Notes: generated from the letters alone by a model not told the origin. Positions 25,987-34,695 are shown, numbered from the stretch's first letter. The stretch is 64,000 nt of DNA from Mycolicibacterium frederiksbergense (GCF_029893345.1 NZ_JARXVE010000003.1:62001-126000), one strand, 5' to 3'. Numbers and translations are program-made.

Positions 25987-26643
25987 ATGGGCCTGTTCAC
26001 GCGACGAAAAAGCCGCGCCACCCGCCGCGCCGAAGCCCGCGCGCTCAAGGCCAAGGCCAAGCTGGAAGCGCGTCTGTCCGCAAAGAATGACGCCCGCCGG
26101 ATCAAGTCCGACAAAAAGGCCACCCAACGCGCCCTCAAAGCTCAGGTCAGGTCGCAGCGGGACAGCGACCGTAGTGCCCTCAAGGTGGCCGAGGCCGAAT
26201 TGAAGACGGCGCGTGAAGGGCGCCTCCTCTCCCCCGTCCGGATCCGCCGCCTGCTGACCGTCACACGTTTGCTGGCGCCGGTGCTCGTGCCCCTCATCTA
26301 CCGTGCCGCCACGGCCGCGCGCGGCGCCCTGGACGAGCGCCGGGCCGACCGACTCGGCGTCCCGCTGGCCCAACTCGGCCAGTTTTCCGGGCACGGCGCC
26401 GAGCTGTCCGCACGGATTTCCGGGGCCGAACGGTCGCTACTGCAGGTCGCCGAGAAGAAGCCGAAGGACGCCGAAACCAAACAGTTCGTCACGGCGGTCA
26501 ACGACCGGCTCACCGACCTGGCCGCCGCGGTGACGGCCGCCGAGAACATGCCCACTGCACGCCGACGCGGCGCGCATGCCGCGATCGCCGCTCAACTCGA
26601 CGGTATCGATGCCGACCTGATGGCCCGGCTGGGACTGGTCTGA
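25987..26643 (+). CDS. DUF6474-type coiled-coil protein (Rv3850 type)
   Basis: A 218-residue protein. The first 80 residues are very basic and predicted helical (ARALKAKAKLEARLSAKND), then a hydrophobic stretch (LTVTRLLAPVLVPLIY) and a helical C-terminus. ATG 25987 has GGGAGGC upstream. Its place after espR and before the copC gene matches Rv3850 except for the inserted minus-strand block. Function unknown; the basic helix could contact nucleic acid or membrane lipids. Confidence 0.78.
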   Translation: MGLFTRRKSRATRRAEARALKAKAKLEARLSAKNDARRIKSDKKATQRALKAQVRSQRDSDRSALKVAEAELKTAREGRLLSPVRIRRLLTVTRLLAPVLVPLIYRAATAARGALDERRADRLGVPLAQLGQFSGHGAELSARISGAERSLLQVAEKKPKDAETKQFVTAVNDRLTDLAAAVTAAENMPTARRRGAHAAIAAQLDGIDADLMARLGLV

Positions 26644-26690
26644 GACTGATCCCAGGAGCGCCGTCGCAACCGACTTCGAAAGGCACAAAC

Positions 26691-27221
26691 ATGCATTTGC
26701 GTACCGGTCGGTCCTCGCGCGCCCTGCTCGCCGCGACCATGACCGCACTGATCGTGGCCGCCTTGACGCTGGTCGGGGCCCCGTCAGCGGCTGCGCACGC
26801 GGCGTTGATCTCTTCCGACCCGGCCGATCATTCGACGCTGACCTCCGCACCGCAGCGGGTGAGCGCCACCTTCAACGAGGAGATGCAGCCGGCCTTCGCG
26901 AACATGACCGTCGTCGGCCCGGACGGCAACCTGTGGTCCGAGGGTGAGCCGCAGGTCGCCGGCACGGTGGTCAGCGTCGCCGTCCGGCCGCTCGGGCCCG
27001 CGGGCACCTACACCGTGAACTATCGGGCGACTTCCGCCGACGGCCATGTGGTCTCCGGTTCGTGGTCGTTTGACCTGACGGTCGCCAGTTCGGGCACTCC
27101 CGGGCCGGCCGCCTCGTCGCCCGACCAGTCCGGCGGCGGCATGATGGTGTGGCCGTTCGTGCTGGTCGCCGTGGTGCTCGTCGGCGGCGGAGTCTGGTGG
27201 GCGCTCCGACGCCAACGGTGA
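26691..27221 (+). CDS. CopC-domain copper-binding protein with C-terminal membrane anchor
   Basis: A 176-residue exported protein. A signal peptide (LIVAALTLVGAPSAAAHA) leaves a mature N-terminal His (HAALISSDPAD), the classic Cu(II) ligand of CopC; the partner Asp/His pair is in SADGHVVSG. The beta-barrel domain ends near 130 and is followed by a Ser/Pro linker and a membrane segment (WPFVLVAVVLVGGGVWWAL). The stop overlaps the GTG of copD by three bases. It probably presents copper to CopD outside the membrane. Confidence 0.88.
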   Translation: MHLRTGRSSRALLAATMTALIVAALTLVGAPSAAAHAALISSDPADHSTLTSAPQRVSATFNEEMQPAFANMTVVGPDGNLWSEGEPQVAGTVVSVAVRPLGPAGTYTVNYRATSADGHVVSGSWSFDLTVASSGTPGPAASSPDQSGGGMMVWPFVLVAVVLVGGGVWWALRRQR

Positions 27222-28147
27222 CCGGCCGCGCGGCGACGACTGCCGTGGCGGTCGTCGCCGCCGTCGTGAGCGTCACCTCGGTGATGGCCTGGGCGTTGGC
27301 CTACCCGCACAGCCCGGTGGCCGGCGCACTGGTCCGCGCCCTGTCCGACTGCGTGGGCGTGGTGACCATCGGACTTGCCGCGGTGCCCCTGCTCGAGGAC
27401 GCCCGTTACCGCGCTGAACTGAGCCGGAGGGCGGCCGGCCCGCTCGGGCTGGCCGCGGCGTTCTGGCTGCTGGCCGAGGTGGTGCGGCTGACCGTGGAGG
27501 CCGCGCAAACCGCGGGCGTCGGGTTCTGGCAGATCGAGGTGCGGACCCTGGCCGATTTCGGGCTGTACACCACAGCGGGCCGGTCCGGCCTGGTCGGTAT
27601 CGCGGCGGCGTTGGTCGTCTGCCTGGTCGCGATCTGCGTACCGCGCGGCGCCACCCCCACCGCGACCCTGGGTGTCGCGGCGGTCGGTGTGGCCGCCAGG
27701 ACGCTGGCCGGGCATCTATCCGAGAGCCCGATCGGCGGTATGGCCGTGGCGGTGCACGTACTTGCCGCCGCGGTGTGGTGCGGCGTGCTGGCGGCTCTGG
27801 TTGTCACCGTGACGCACCGCGGCCAGTGGGCCCGGGTGTTGCCGAGGTTCTCCCAGCTGTCACTTCTCTGCGTGGGCGTATTGTTAGCGGCCGGTGGGGC
27901 TGGGGCTGTGATCCGGCTGAATTCCGCCTCCGAGTTGTGGGCCACCGGCTACGGCCGGCTGTTGGCGGCCAAGCTGGTGGTGACCGCGGGGCTGCTGGTG
28001 CTGGCCTGGTGGAACCGGTCGGGCTGGCTGCCCGCGGCCCGGGCGCACCGCAGCAGCGCTGCGCTGTCGCAGAACCGTTCGGTGGTGGAGTTGGCCGTCA
28101 TGGCCGTCGCGGTGACGTTTGCCGCGGCCTTGGCCGTCACGGGTTGA
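27218..28147 (+). CDS. CopD-family copper-handling membrane protein
   Basis: About 309 residues with eight to nine membrane segments, resembling the CopD domain (SPIGGMAVAVHVLAAAVWCGVLAALV, with conserved His and Trp, and LAAKLVVTAGLLVLAWWNR). The GTG at 27218 overlaps the copC stop (GTGA), so the pair is translationally coupled. CopC-CopD pairs are thought to bring copper into the cytoplasm or to copper enzymes. No cytochrome oxidase gene is adjacent. Confidence 0.86.
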   Translation: MTGRAATTAVAVVAAVVSVTSVMAWALAYPHSPVAGALVRALSDCVGVVTIGLAAVPLLEDARYRAELSRRAAGPLGLAAAFWLLAEVVRLTVEAAQTAGVGFWQIEVRTLADFGLYTTAGRSGLVGIAAALVVCLVAICVPRGATPTATLGVAAVGVAARTLAGHLSESPIGGMAVAVHVLAAAVWCGVLAALVVTVTHRGQWARVLPRFSQLSLLCVGVLLAAGGAGAVIRLNSASELWATGYGRLLAAKLVVTAGLLVLAWWNRSGWLPAARAHRSSAALSQNRSVVELAVMAVAVTFAAALAVTG

Positions 28148-28240
28148 CGACCTCAGCGCCTGGCATGATGGGAAGCACTGCCGGCCACCCCCCAACACCG
28201 CGCTGGCGCGGCGCACCAGAAACTGCAAAGGAGCAGCCAG

Positions 28241-28780
28241 ATGGCAGAGCAGCAGGATCAACCCGTCGAGAAGCCCGACACCGCACCGGAGTCGGCCGCG
28301 GCCACCCCGTCGGCCGCCGGTGCAGATCCCGCTCCTCCCACCCCGGCTGCCTCCATCCCGAAGCCCGGCCCGAAGCCCGGCCCGCCGGCCAAGAAGGCTC
28401 CGGCGAAGAAGGCCCCGGCCCAAAAAGCGGCGGCCAAGAAGGCTCCGGCCAAGGCCGCCAAGAAAGCTCCGGCGAAAAAGGCCCCGGCCAAGAAGGCACC
28501 CGACACTGCGCCCCCAGCCGAGAGCGCGCCTGTGGCCCAGAGCACGCCGGCGCCGACCAGCGCCCCAAGCCCGGCACCGGATTTGACGTCAGCAGCCAAA
28601 GAGACTGCTGCACAAGCAAAGTCGACGGTAACCTCGGCTACCAACCCGGTCTCCGGTGCGGCACCGGCCGCGCTGGTCGATGGCGGGCACTCCCGGCTGC
28701 CGCTGGCCGCCGCGGTGGCCGTCGGTGTCCTGGCCATTTTGCTGGTGATCCTGAGCCGCCGGCATTCCGCGGACAGCTGA
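28241..28780 (+). CDS. Membrane-anchored H-NS-like protein (Rv3852 type)
   Basis: A 179-residue protein. The N-terminal half is Pro/Ala/Lys-rich with repeated KKAPAKKAP motifs (about 50-90), like histone H1 tails, and can bind DNA. The C-terminus carries one membrane segment (LPLAAAVAVGVLAILLVIL) and a short basic end. From memory Rv3852 is a DNA-binding, membrane-tethered nucleoid protein. The ATG follows AAAGGAGC. It stands alone between the copC-copD pair and the MerR gene. Confidence 0.88.
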   Translation: MAEQQDQPVEKPDTAPESAAATPSAAGADPAPPTPAASIPKPGPKPGPPAKKAPAKKAPAQKAAAKKAPAKAAKKAPAKKAPAKKAPDTAPPAESAPVAQSTPAPTSAPSPAPDLTSAAKETAAQAKSTVTSATNPVSGAAPAALVDGGHSRLPLAAAVAVGVLAILLVILSRRHSADS

Positions 28781-28787
28781 CCGGGGC

Positions 28788-28818
28788 TTGACCCTGACGC
28801 GACGTCAGGGTCGATAGT
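28788..28818 (+). promoter_or_regulatory. MerR-type operator/promoter of the TipA-like gene
   Basis: A perfect 10-bp inverted repeat, GACCCTGACG and CGTCAGGGTC with a CGA centre (28790-28812), lies between a TTGACC -35 (28788-28793) and a GATAGT -10 (28813-28818). The spacer is 19 bp, the over-long spacing typical of MerR-activated promoters. The predicted start of transcription falls at or within a few bases of the ATG at 28825, so the mRNA is probably leaderless. Confidence 0.88.
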
Positions 28819-28824
28819 GGCCTC

Positions 28825-29601
28825 ATGCACGCGAATTCCCAGGCGAGATCTGTCGGTGCGGTCGCCGCGCTGACCGGTATCTCGGTGCGGACCCTGCATC
28901 ACTACGACCACATCGGTCTGGTGGTGCCCAGCGTGCGTACCGCGGCGGGATACCGCAACTACACCGACACCGATATCGAGCGCCTGCACTTGGTGCTGGT
29001 GTACCGGTCGGTCGGGCTCGCCCTGGACGAGATCCGGTCCCTGCTCGATGACGCCGGTGCCGATGTGCTCGCCCACCTGCGACGCCAGCACAGCCTGTTG
29101 TGCGATCAGGCCGAGCAGCTTCAACGGACGATCAAAGCAGTGGAGGAATTGATGAGCGCTCACACCAGCGGAATTCAGCTCACCGCCGAGGAGCAGGTCG
29201 AGATCTTCGGCAGTGCCGTGTACGACGAGCACGCCATAGAGGTCGAACAGCGCTGGGGCGACACCGAGGAATGGAAACAGTCACAGCAGCGTGCCGCGCA
29301 GATGACCAAGCAGGACTGGATCGAGGTCAAGGCGGAGAACGACGCGCTGCTCGACGCACTGGTGGCAGGAAAGCGCGCGGACGTGCTACCCGGATCGGCC
29401 GCGGCCAATGCGCTGGCGGCCCGGCATCGCGCCGGCATCTCCCGGTTCTATGACTGCAGCGACGACATGCACGTGTGCCTGGCCACCATGTATGTCGAAG
29501 ATGAGCGGTTCACTCGCTACTACGACGACGCCGAGCCCGGGTTGGCCAAGTTCGTGCACGACATCATCGTGCAAAGTGTCGCGGGTGACGGACTGCGATA
29601 A
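28825..29601 (+). CDS. MerR-family regulator with TipAS ligand-binding domain
   Basis: A 258-residue regulator: an N-terminal MerR winged helix ([29 protein letters not shown]), a coiled coil at about 80-112, and a C-terminal TipAS domain with the signature [16 protein letters not shown]. Cys211 corresponds to the cysteine that binds thiopeptide antibiotics covalently in Streptomyces TipAS (from memory). Its own promoter carries the MerR operator, so autoactivation is expected. From memory it is not present at this place in M. tuberculosis. It is followed seven bases later by rraA and may be co-transcribed with it. Confidence 0.9.
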   Translation: MHANSQARSVGAVAALTGISVRTLHHYDHIGLVVPSVRTAAGYRNYTDTDIERLHLVLVYRSVGLALDEIRSLLDDAGADVLAHLRRQHSLLCDQAEQLQRTIKAVEELMSAHTSGIQLTAEEQVEIFGSAVYDEHAIEVEQRWGDTEEWKQSQQRAAQMTKQDWIEVKAENDALLDALVAGKRADVLPGSAAANALAARHRAGISRFYDCSDDMHVCLATMYVEDERFTRYYDDAEPGLAKFVHDIIVQSVAGDGLR

Positions 29602-29608
29602 TCGTCGG

Positions 29609-30091
29609 GTGAGTATCGAACCGCGCGCCACCGCCGATCTGGTCGATGAGATCTACCCCGACGTTCACAGCTGCGACCTGCAGTTGCAGAACTATGGCGG
29701 TAAGACCATGTTCGCCGGGCCGATCACCACGGTGCGCTGCTTTCAGGACAATGCGCTGCTCAAGTCGATCCTGTCCACCCCGGGCAACGGCGGGGTGCTG
29801 GTGGTCGACGGCAACGGATCACTACACACCGCGCTGGTCGGCGACATCATCGCCGGGCTGGCCGCCGATAACGGCTGGTCCGGGGTAGTCGTGCACGGTG
29901 CGGTGCGCGACGCCGCCGCATTGCGGACCATTGACGTCGGGATCAAGGCACTGGGCACCAATCCGCGTAAGGGCACCAAGACCGGTGAGGGTGAACGCGA
30001 CGTCGAGGTGAGCTTCGGCGGGGTGACCTTCGTGCCGGGCGAGATCGCCTACTGCGACGAGGACGGCATCGTGGTGGTGGCCCCGCAGTAG
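29609..30091 (+). CDS. rraA: RraA-like protein (regulator of RNase E activity / DMK-fold)
   Basis: A 160-residue RraA fold with the conserved stretches [45 protein letters not shown] and [14 protein letters not shown]. RraA binds RNase E in some bacteria; others of this fold act as oxaloacetate decarboxylase or aldolase-like enzymes. The old name menG is a mis-annotation. GTG 29609 is seven bases after the MerR gene. It corresponds to Rv3853 by synteny. Confidence 0.88.
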   Translation: MSIEPRATADLVDEIYPDVHSCDLQLQNYGGKTMFAGPITTVRCFQDNALLKSILSTPGNGGVLVVDGNGSLHTALVGDIIAGLAADNGWSGVVVHGAVRDAAALRTIDVGIKALGTNPRKGTKTGEGERDVEVSFGGVTFVPGEIAYCDEDGIVVVAPQ

Positions 30092-30105
30092 GTCACCCTT
30101 TAGCG

Positions 30106-30163
30106 CGAGCAGACGCAGAGTCGCACTTTCCGAGCTGGTTCTGTGCGATTCCGCGTCTGCTCG
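30106..30163. repeat. 21-bp near-perfect inverted repeat between rraA and ethA
   Basis: The left arm 30106-30126 begins CGAGCAGACGC and ends TCGCAC; the right arm 30143-30163 begins GTGCGA and ends GCGTCTGCTCG. They match at 19 of 21 positions around a 16-base loop. It lies between two convergent genes, so it can act as a bidirectional terminator. The arm resembles an abundant mycobacterial intergenic repeat I recall, so it may be an interspersed element. Confidence 0.78.
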
Positions 30164-30168
30164 GCGGG

Positions 30169-31638
30169 TTAAACCTTCACCGGAGCACGGTGTTTGGTGA
30201 ACAGCAGCGACTCCTCGTCGACCTTGCCGTACCGGATGGTCCGCATGTCGAAGAAGTAGTTCTGCTTGAGTTTCCACGGCGCTTCCGACCCTGACTTCGG
30301 CAGGCTGTCCATCGCGCGCCGGAAGTAGCCGGGCGTGAAGTCCATGAACGGCTGCTCCTGCACCGAACCACCCGGATGCTGCGGCTCGACCCGGTCGAAT
30401 CCGTTGACGTCCATGTAATTCAGCACGCGGCAGATGAACTCCGAGACCAGATCGGCCTTCAGCGTCCATGACGCGTTGGTGTAGCCGAAGGTGATCGCCG
30501 CGTTCGGCACACCCGAGAGCATCAGACCCTTGTAGGCCATCGACTTGGTCAGGTCGATGGGTTCGCCATTGCGGCTGACCGTCGCCCCACCGAACAGCTG
30601 CATGTTCAAACCGGTTGCGGTGATGATGATGTCGGCCGCCAACTCTTCACCCGAGGCGAGCTTGATGCCGGTTTCGGTGAAGGTCTCGATGGTGTCGGTG
30701 ACGACGTCGGCCTTGCCCTTCCGGATCGTCTTGAACAGATCGCCGTTGGGCGCCAGGCAGACTCGCTCATCCCACGGCTTGTAGCGCGGGCTGAAGTGCT
30801 TGTCGTAGTCGAAACCTTCGGGCAGCCGCCGCACCGCCATGTCGCGCAGCACCTTCTTGAAGACGCTCGGGAAGCGACGCGCGACCTCGTACCGGGCGGT
30901 GGCCTCGCCGATGGCCTTCCAGCGGTTGACGAAGTGCGCCGCGTGCTTGGGCAGGTACTTGTTGGCCTTTACCGCAACCGGATCCTCCAGCGGCAGCGAG
31001 CCGATGTAGGTCGGTGAGCGCTGCAGCATCGTGACGTGCCCGGCTCCCTCGCTAACCAGCGAGGGAATCAACGTCACGGCCGTTGCGCCGGAACCGATGA
31101 CCACGATCTTCTTGCCGGCATAGTCGAGATCCTCGGGCCAGTGCTGGGGGTGAATGATCTGCCCCTTGAAATCCGCCGAGCCGGGGAACTCCGGCGAGTA
31201 GCCCTCGTCGTAGTTGTAGTAGCCGCTGCACACCGACAGGAACGAGCAGGTGATCTGCTTTTCCTCGCCGTCGTGCTCGACGGTCACCGTCCAGCGGTTG
31301 TCGGCGTCTGACCAGTCCGCGAACAGCACCCGGTGGCCGGTGCGGATGTGCTTGTCGATGCCGTTCTCGACGGCGGCCTCGTTGATGTAGTTCCAGATCG
31401 ATGGGCCGTCGGCGATCGCTTTGGCCGACTCCCACGGCTTGAATCGGAACCCGAGGGTGAACATGTCCGAGTCGGAGCGGATGCCGGGGTATTTGAACAG
31501 GTCCCAGGTGCCGCCGATGTTCTCCCGACGCTCCAGGATCGCGTAACTCTTGGTCGGGCAGCGGTCCTGCAGGTGCCAGGCCGTGCTGATTCCGGAGATG
31601 CCGGCGCCGACGATCACAACGTCGAAGTGTTCGGTCAT
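30169..31638 (-). CDS. ethA: EthA-type FAD-containing Baeyer-Villiger monooxygenase
   Basis: A 489-residue NADPH/FAD monooxygenase, the family that activates ethionamide in mycobacteria. It has the N-terminal FAD motif GAGISG (residues 11-16), the NADPH motif GSGATA near 190, and the Baeyer-Villiger fingerprint FKGQIIHPQHWP just before it. ATG start at 31638. Divergent from ethR across a 78-bp region with three operator repeats. Physiological substrates are ketones or S-oxidisable compounds. Length and synteny match Rv3854c. Confidence 0.94.
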   Translation of the reverse strand: MTEHFDVVIVGAGISGISTAWHLQDRCPTKSYAILERRENIGGTWDLFKYPGIRSDSDMFTLGFRFKPWESAKAIADGPSIWNYINEAAVENGIDKHIRTGHRVLFADWSDADNRWTVTVEHDGEEKQITCSFLSVCSGYYNYDEGYSPEFPGSADFKGQIIHPQHWPEDLDYAGKKIVVIGSGATAVTLIPSLVSEGAGHVTMLQRSPTYIGSLPLEDPVAVKANKYLPKHAAHFVNRWKAIGEATARYEVARRFPSVFKKVLRDMAVRRLPEGFDYDKHFSPRYKPWDERVCLAPNGDLFKTIRKGKADVVTDTIETFTETGIKLASGEELAADIIITATGLNMQLFGGATVSRNGEPIDLTKSMAYKGLMLSGVPNAAITFGYTNASWTLKADLVSEFICRVLNYMDVNGFDRVEPQHPGGSVQEQPFMDFTPGYFRRAMDSLPKSGSEAPWKLKQNYFFDMRTIRYGKVDEESLLFTKHRAPVKV

Positions 31639-31651
31639 GGGACCGACGGTA

Positions 31652-31706
31652 TCAACGCAGTGTCGAGTGGGTCAACGGTGTGTTGAGAAAATCGACGCAG
31701 TGTTAG
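31652..31706. promoter_or_regulatory. EthR operator: three 15-bp repeats in 20-bp phase
   Basis: TCAACGCAGTGTCGA (31652-31666), TCAACGGTGTGTTGA (31672-31686) and TCGACGCAGTGTTAG (31692-31706) begin exactly 20 bp apart, two helical turns. The middle copy is nearly palindromic (TCAAC...GTTGA). EthR is known to bind a long operator as several dimers in the ethA-ethR gap, which this fits. Confidence 0.88.
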
Positions 31707-31716
31707 GGTTTTGGTT

Positions 31717-32358
31717 GTGACCGCCTCCAGCCCGACCCGCGCCCCGCGCGGGCGCCGCGCCGCCCGCCCATCGGGCGACGACCGCGAGGCCGCGATCCTC
31801 GCGACGGCCAAACAGTTGCTGGAAACCAAGAAGTTCGCCGACATATCGGTCGATGACCTGGCCAAAGGCGCCGGAATCTCTCGGCCGACGTTCTACTTTT
31901 ATTTCCAGTCCAAGGAAGCGGTACTGCTGTCGCTGATCGATCCGCTGATCAAGCGCGCGGACACCGGTTTCGACCACGCGCTGGACAGCATGCCCGCCGA
32001 TCCTCACCGCGCCGTCCGGCGCGGTATCGAGATCTTCTTCAGCTCCTTCGGGTCGCATCCCGCCACGGCACGCGCCGGCACCGAGGCACTGAACAGCATT
32101 CCGGAGTTCCGTGAGTTCTGGTCCGGGGTCATGCAGAAGTGGATCGACGTGACCGCGAGTCTCATCACGGCCGAGCGTCAGCGCGGCGCCGCCCCGGACA
32201 CCATTCCCGCGATGGATCTCGCCACCTCGCTCAACCTGATGAACGAGCGGACGATGATGGCGGCCTTGAGCGCCGAACAACCCGCGGTCGACTACGACAA
32301 GGTGGTCGACACCCTCACCCACATCTGGTTGACCAGCATCTACGGCGACACTCCATAG
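31717..32358 (+). CDS. ethR: EthR TetR-family repressor
   Basis: A 213-residue repressor of ethA. The N-terminal helix-turn-helix (FADISVDDLAKGAGISRPTFYFYFQSKEAVL) is nearly identical in pattern to M. tuberculosis EthR, and the C-terminal ligand domain retains LATSLNLMNERTMMA and HIWLTSIYG. The N-terminus is Arg/Pro/Ala-rich (RGRRAARPSGDDRE). GTG 31717 is chosen; the in-frame TTG at 31711 is less likely. Divergent from ethA. Confidence 0.94.
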   Translation: MTASSPTRAPRGRRAARPSGDDREAAILATAKQLLETKKFADISVDDLAKGAGISRPTFYFYFQSKEAVLLSLIDPLIKRADTGFDHALDSMPADPHRAVRRGIEIFFSSFGSHPATARAGTEALNSIPEFREFWSGVMQKWIDVTASLITAERQRGAAPDTIPAMDLATSLNLMNERTMMAALSAEQPAVDYDKVVDTLTHIWLTSIYGDTP

Positions 32359-32375
32359 TCCGTCCGCCATCTATG

Positions 32376-32389
32376 CGAACATATGTTCG
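32376..32389. promoter_or_regulatory. LexA/SOS box overlapping the dinB start
   Basis: CGAACATATGTTCG is a perfect 14-bp palindrome that matches the inner 10 fixed bases of the mycobacterial SOS consensus TCGAAC-N4-GTTCGA; only the outermost base on each side differs. The putative ATG of dinB (32383) lies inside it, so repressor binding would cover the transcription start or the start codon. Confidence 0.82.
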
Positions 32390-33600
32390 TGTCGGGTCCA
32401 CAAACCGCTTTGGCGAGCATCCTGCACGCCGATCTCGATTCGTTCTATGCCTCGGTCGAGCAGCGTGATGACCCGAAGCTGCGTGGCCGCCCGGTAATCG
32501 TCGGTGGCGGGGTGGTGCTCGCAGCCAGTTACGAGGCCAAGGCGTTCGGGGTGCGCACGGCCATGAGTGGCGGCCAGGCCCGCACACTGTGTCCGCAGGC
32601 CATCGTGGTGCCGCCGCGGATGGCGGCCTATTCGGAGGCCAGCGGGCACGTGTTCGAGGTGTTCCACGACACCACGCCGGTGGTCGAGCCGCTGTCGGTG
32701 GACGAGGCGTTTCTCGACGTGTCCGGGTTGGGCCGGGTTTCGGGGACGCCGGTGGAGATCGCCCGACGGCTGCGCGAGCAGGTCAGCGAGCAGGTGGGCC
32801 TGCCCATCACCGTCGGCATCGCGCGCACGAAGTTTCTGGCCAAGGTGGCCAGCCAGGTGGCCAAGCCGGACGGGCTGCTGCTGGTGCCGCCCGACCGTGA
32901 GTTGGCGTTCCTGCATCCGCTGCCGGTGCGCCGGCTGTGGGGTGTGGGCGCCAAGACCGCCGAGAAGCTGCACGCCCACGGCATCGAAACCGTCGCCGAT
33001 GTGGCCGAGTTGCCCGAGTCGGCACTGCGTCCCATGGTCGGCGGCGCGATGGCGCGACAGCTGTATGCGTTGTCGCGCAACATCGATCGACGCCGGGTGA
33101 CGACGGGGGTGCGGCGCAGTTCGGTCGGGGCGCAACGGGCGCTCGGGCGGCGCGGCAACACCATGTCGGCCGCGGAGGTGGACGCCGTGGTGGTCAACCT
33201 CGTCGACCGCATCACCCGGCGCATGCGCGGGGCCGGGCGCACCGGCCGAACCGTCGTATTGCGGTTGCGCTTCGACGATTTCGGCCGGGCAACCCGCTCA
33301 CACACCCTGCCCCGGGCCACCGCGTCGACCGACGCCGTCCTGTGCGCCGCCCGCGCGTTGGTGACGGCCGCGGCGCCGGTGATCGCCGAGCGCGGGCTGA
33401 CCCTGATCGGTTTCGCGGTGTCCAATATCGACCATCAGGGCAGCCAGCAGTTGGAATTGCCCTTCGAGTCAGAGCCCGATCCGGTGGCGATCGACGGCGC
33501 GATCGATCAGGTGCGGCACCGGTTCGGCAACGCGATGTTGACCCGCGGCGTGTTGGTCGGCCGCGATTCCGGACTAGAGGTGCCCACGCTGCCTTTTTGA
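32383..33600 (+). CDS. dinB: Y-family DNA polymerase IV (DinB)
   Basis: A 405-residue translesion polymerase. The catalytic acids are Asp17 (HADLDSFYASVEQ) and Asp107-Glu108 (LSVDEAFLD). Thumb helix-hairpin-helix motifs and the little-finger domain follow, and the C-terminal QQLELPF is a likely beta-clamp-binding motif. ATG 32383 lies inside the SOS box; GTG 32389, codon 3, is the alternative and could give a leaderless start. From memory it resembles the DinB3 gene beside ethR in M. smegmatis. It ends 27 bases inside the convergent monooxygenase gene. Confidence 0.92.
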   Translation: MFVSGPQTALASILHADLDSFYASVEQRDDPKLRGRPVIVGGGVVLAASYEAKAFGVRTAMSGGQARTLCPQAIVVPPRMAAYSEASGHVFEVFHDTTPVVEPLSVDEAFLDVSGLGRVSGTPVEIARRLREQVSEQVGLPITVGIARTKFLAKVASQVAKPDGLLLVPPDRELAFLHPLPVRRLWGVGAKTAEKLHAHGIETVADVAELPESALRPMVGGAMARQLYALSRNIDRRRVTTGVRRSSVGAQRALGRRGNTMSAAEVDAVVVNLVDRITRRMRGAGRTGRTVVLRLRFDDFGRATRSHTLPRATASTDAVLCAARALVTAAAPVIAERGLTLIGFAVSNIDHQGSQQLELPFESEPDPVAIDGAIDQVRHRFGNAMLTRGVLVGRDSGLEVPTLPF

Positions 33601-34683
33601 AATACCGCCGATCACCCGCAGCGCCGCATTGCGTGCAATCACACCGGACGCGGTGGCCGGGACGATCACCCGCGAGCCCGGCCCCATCCAACGCTGCCGG
33701 GGCATGACGAGGCGACGGTGCCGACGCTCGTATTCGCGCAATCCCGTCGCGGGATCATCCCGATTCGCCGCGACGCACTCGGAAAGGGTTGCCGCACCTG
33801 CGATTGCCAGGCTCGAGCCGTCCCCGAGCAGAGAAACACACGAGGCGGCATCACCGAGCAGCACGATTCGCCCGCTCGACCAGGTACCCAGGCGGACGCG
33901 ACTGACCGAGTCGAAGTAGATGTCGGCGGCGTCCCGCATTTGTTGCACCAGTTCGGGCACCCGCCAGCCCATGCCGGCGTAAACGTCGGCGACGACGTCC
34001 TTGTGTGCCGACGAGTCGCGATGGTCGAAGTCCGGCAACGCCGGGTGACGGAAGATGAAGGCCGCGATGCCACGGCCGGTCGCCGGATGCACGGCCGCCA
34101 TGCGTCCGGGTTCGTTGTACATCAGGACGGTGTCGCCTTCCGCGTCCTCCGCCAGGTCGACGGTGGCGACGTACATGCCGAGGTGTTCGATGAAGCCCGT
34201 TCCAAACGCCAATTCCCTTACCCGCGAATGCAACCCGTCGGCGCCCAGCACTAGATCGAATTCCTGCGGCTCGGCATGTTCGAAGGTGACCTCGACGCCC
34301 GCGGCATTCTGGTGGAGCGAGGTTACCGTGTCGCCGTAGCGATAGTCGGCGGCGTTGCGCCCGGCGTCGGCCAGGATTGCGGCCAGGTCGCTGCGCGGAA
34401 TCTCGATCCCGTTTCCCAGTTGCAGCGGTGCCCACCCGATTCGCCGGCCGCGGCGGTCGACCGCACTGAACCCGGTGGCTCGGGTCGCCGCGGATCGGAG
34501 CTGCGGCAGCACTCCCATGCGCTCCGCGACGCCATACGCGGGACCTCGCACGTCGACGGGGCTGCCGCTGGATCGGTCAGCACCGGCGCGTTCGACGACC
34601 GTGACCGTCATTCCGAACTGGGCCAGCCAATACGCCGCGGTCGAGCCGGCCACACCTGCACCCACGATGAGCACCGTTTTCAC
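33574..34683 (-). CDS. FAD-dependent aromatic-type monooxygenase
   Basis: A 369-residue class A flavoprotein monooxygenase. The FAD-binding GAGVAGSTAAYWL is at residues 7-19, the DG motif LGADGLHSRVRELA at about 155, and the GD motif LLGDAASCVSLLGDGSSLAIAG at about 290, where the usual GDAAH is GDAAS. GTG start at 34683. Divergent from a TetR gene across a long palindrome, so it is likely its target. The substrate is unknown. Confidence 0.86.
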   Translation of the reverse strand: MKTVLIVGAGVAGSTAAYWLAQFGMTVTVVERAGADRSSGSPVDVRGPAYGVAERMGVLPQLRSAATRATGFSAVDRRGRRIGWAPLQLGNGIEIPRSDLAAILADAGRNAADYRYGDTVTSLHQNAAGVEVTFEHAEPQEFDLVLGADGLHSRVRELAFGTGFIEHLGMYVATVDLAEDAEGDTVLMYNEPGRMAAVHPATGRGIAAFIFRHPALPDFDHRDSSAHKDVVADVYAGMGWRVPELVQQMRDAADIYFDSVSRVRLGTWSSGRIVLLGDAASCVSLLGDGSSLAIAGAATLSECVAANRDDPATGLREYERRHRRLVMPRQRWMGPGSRVIVPATASGVIARNAALRVIGGISKRQRGHL

Positions 34684-34695
34684 GTGAACACCTTT

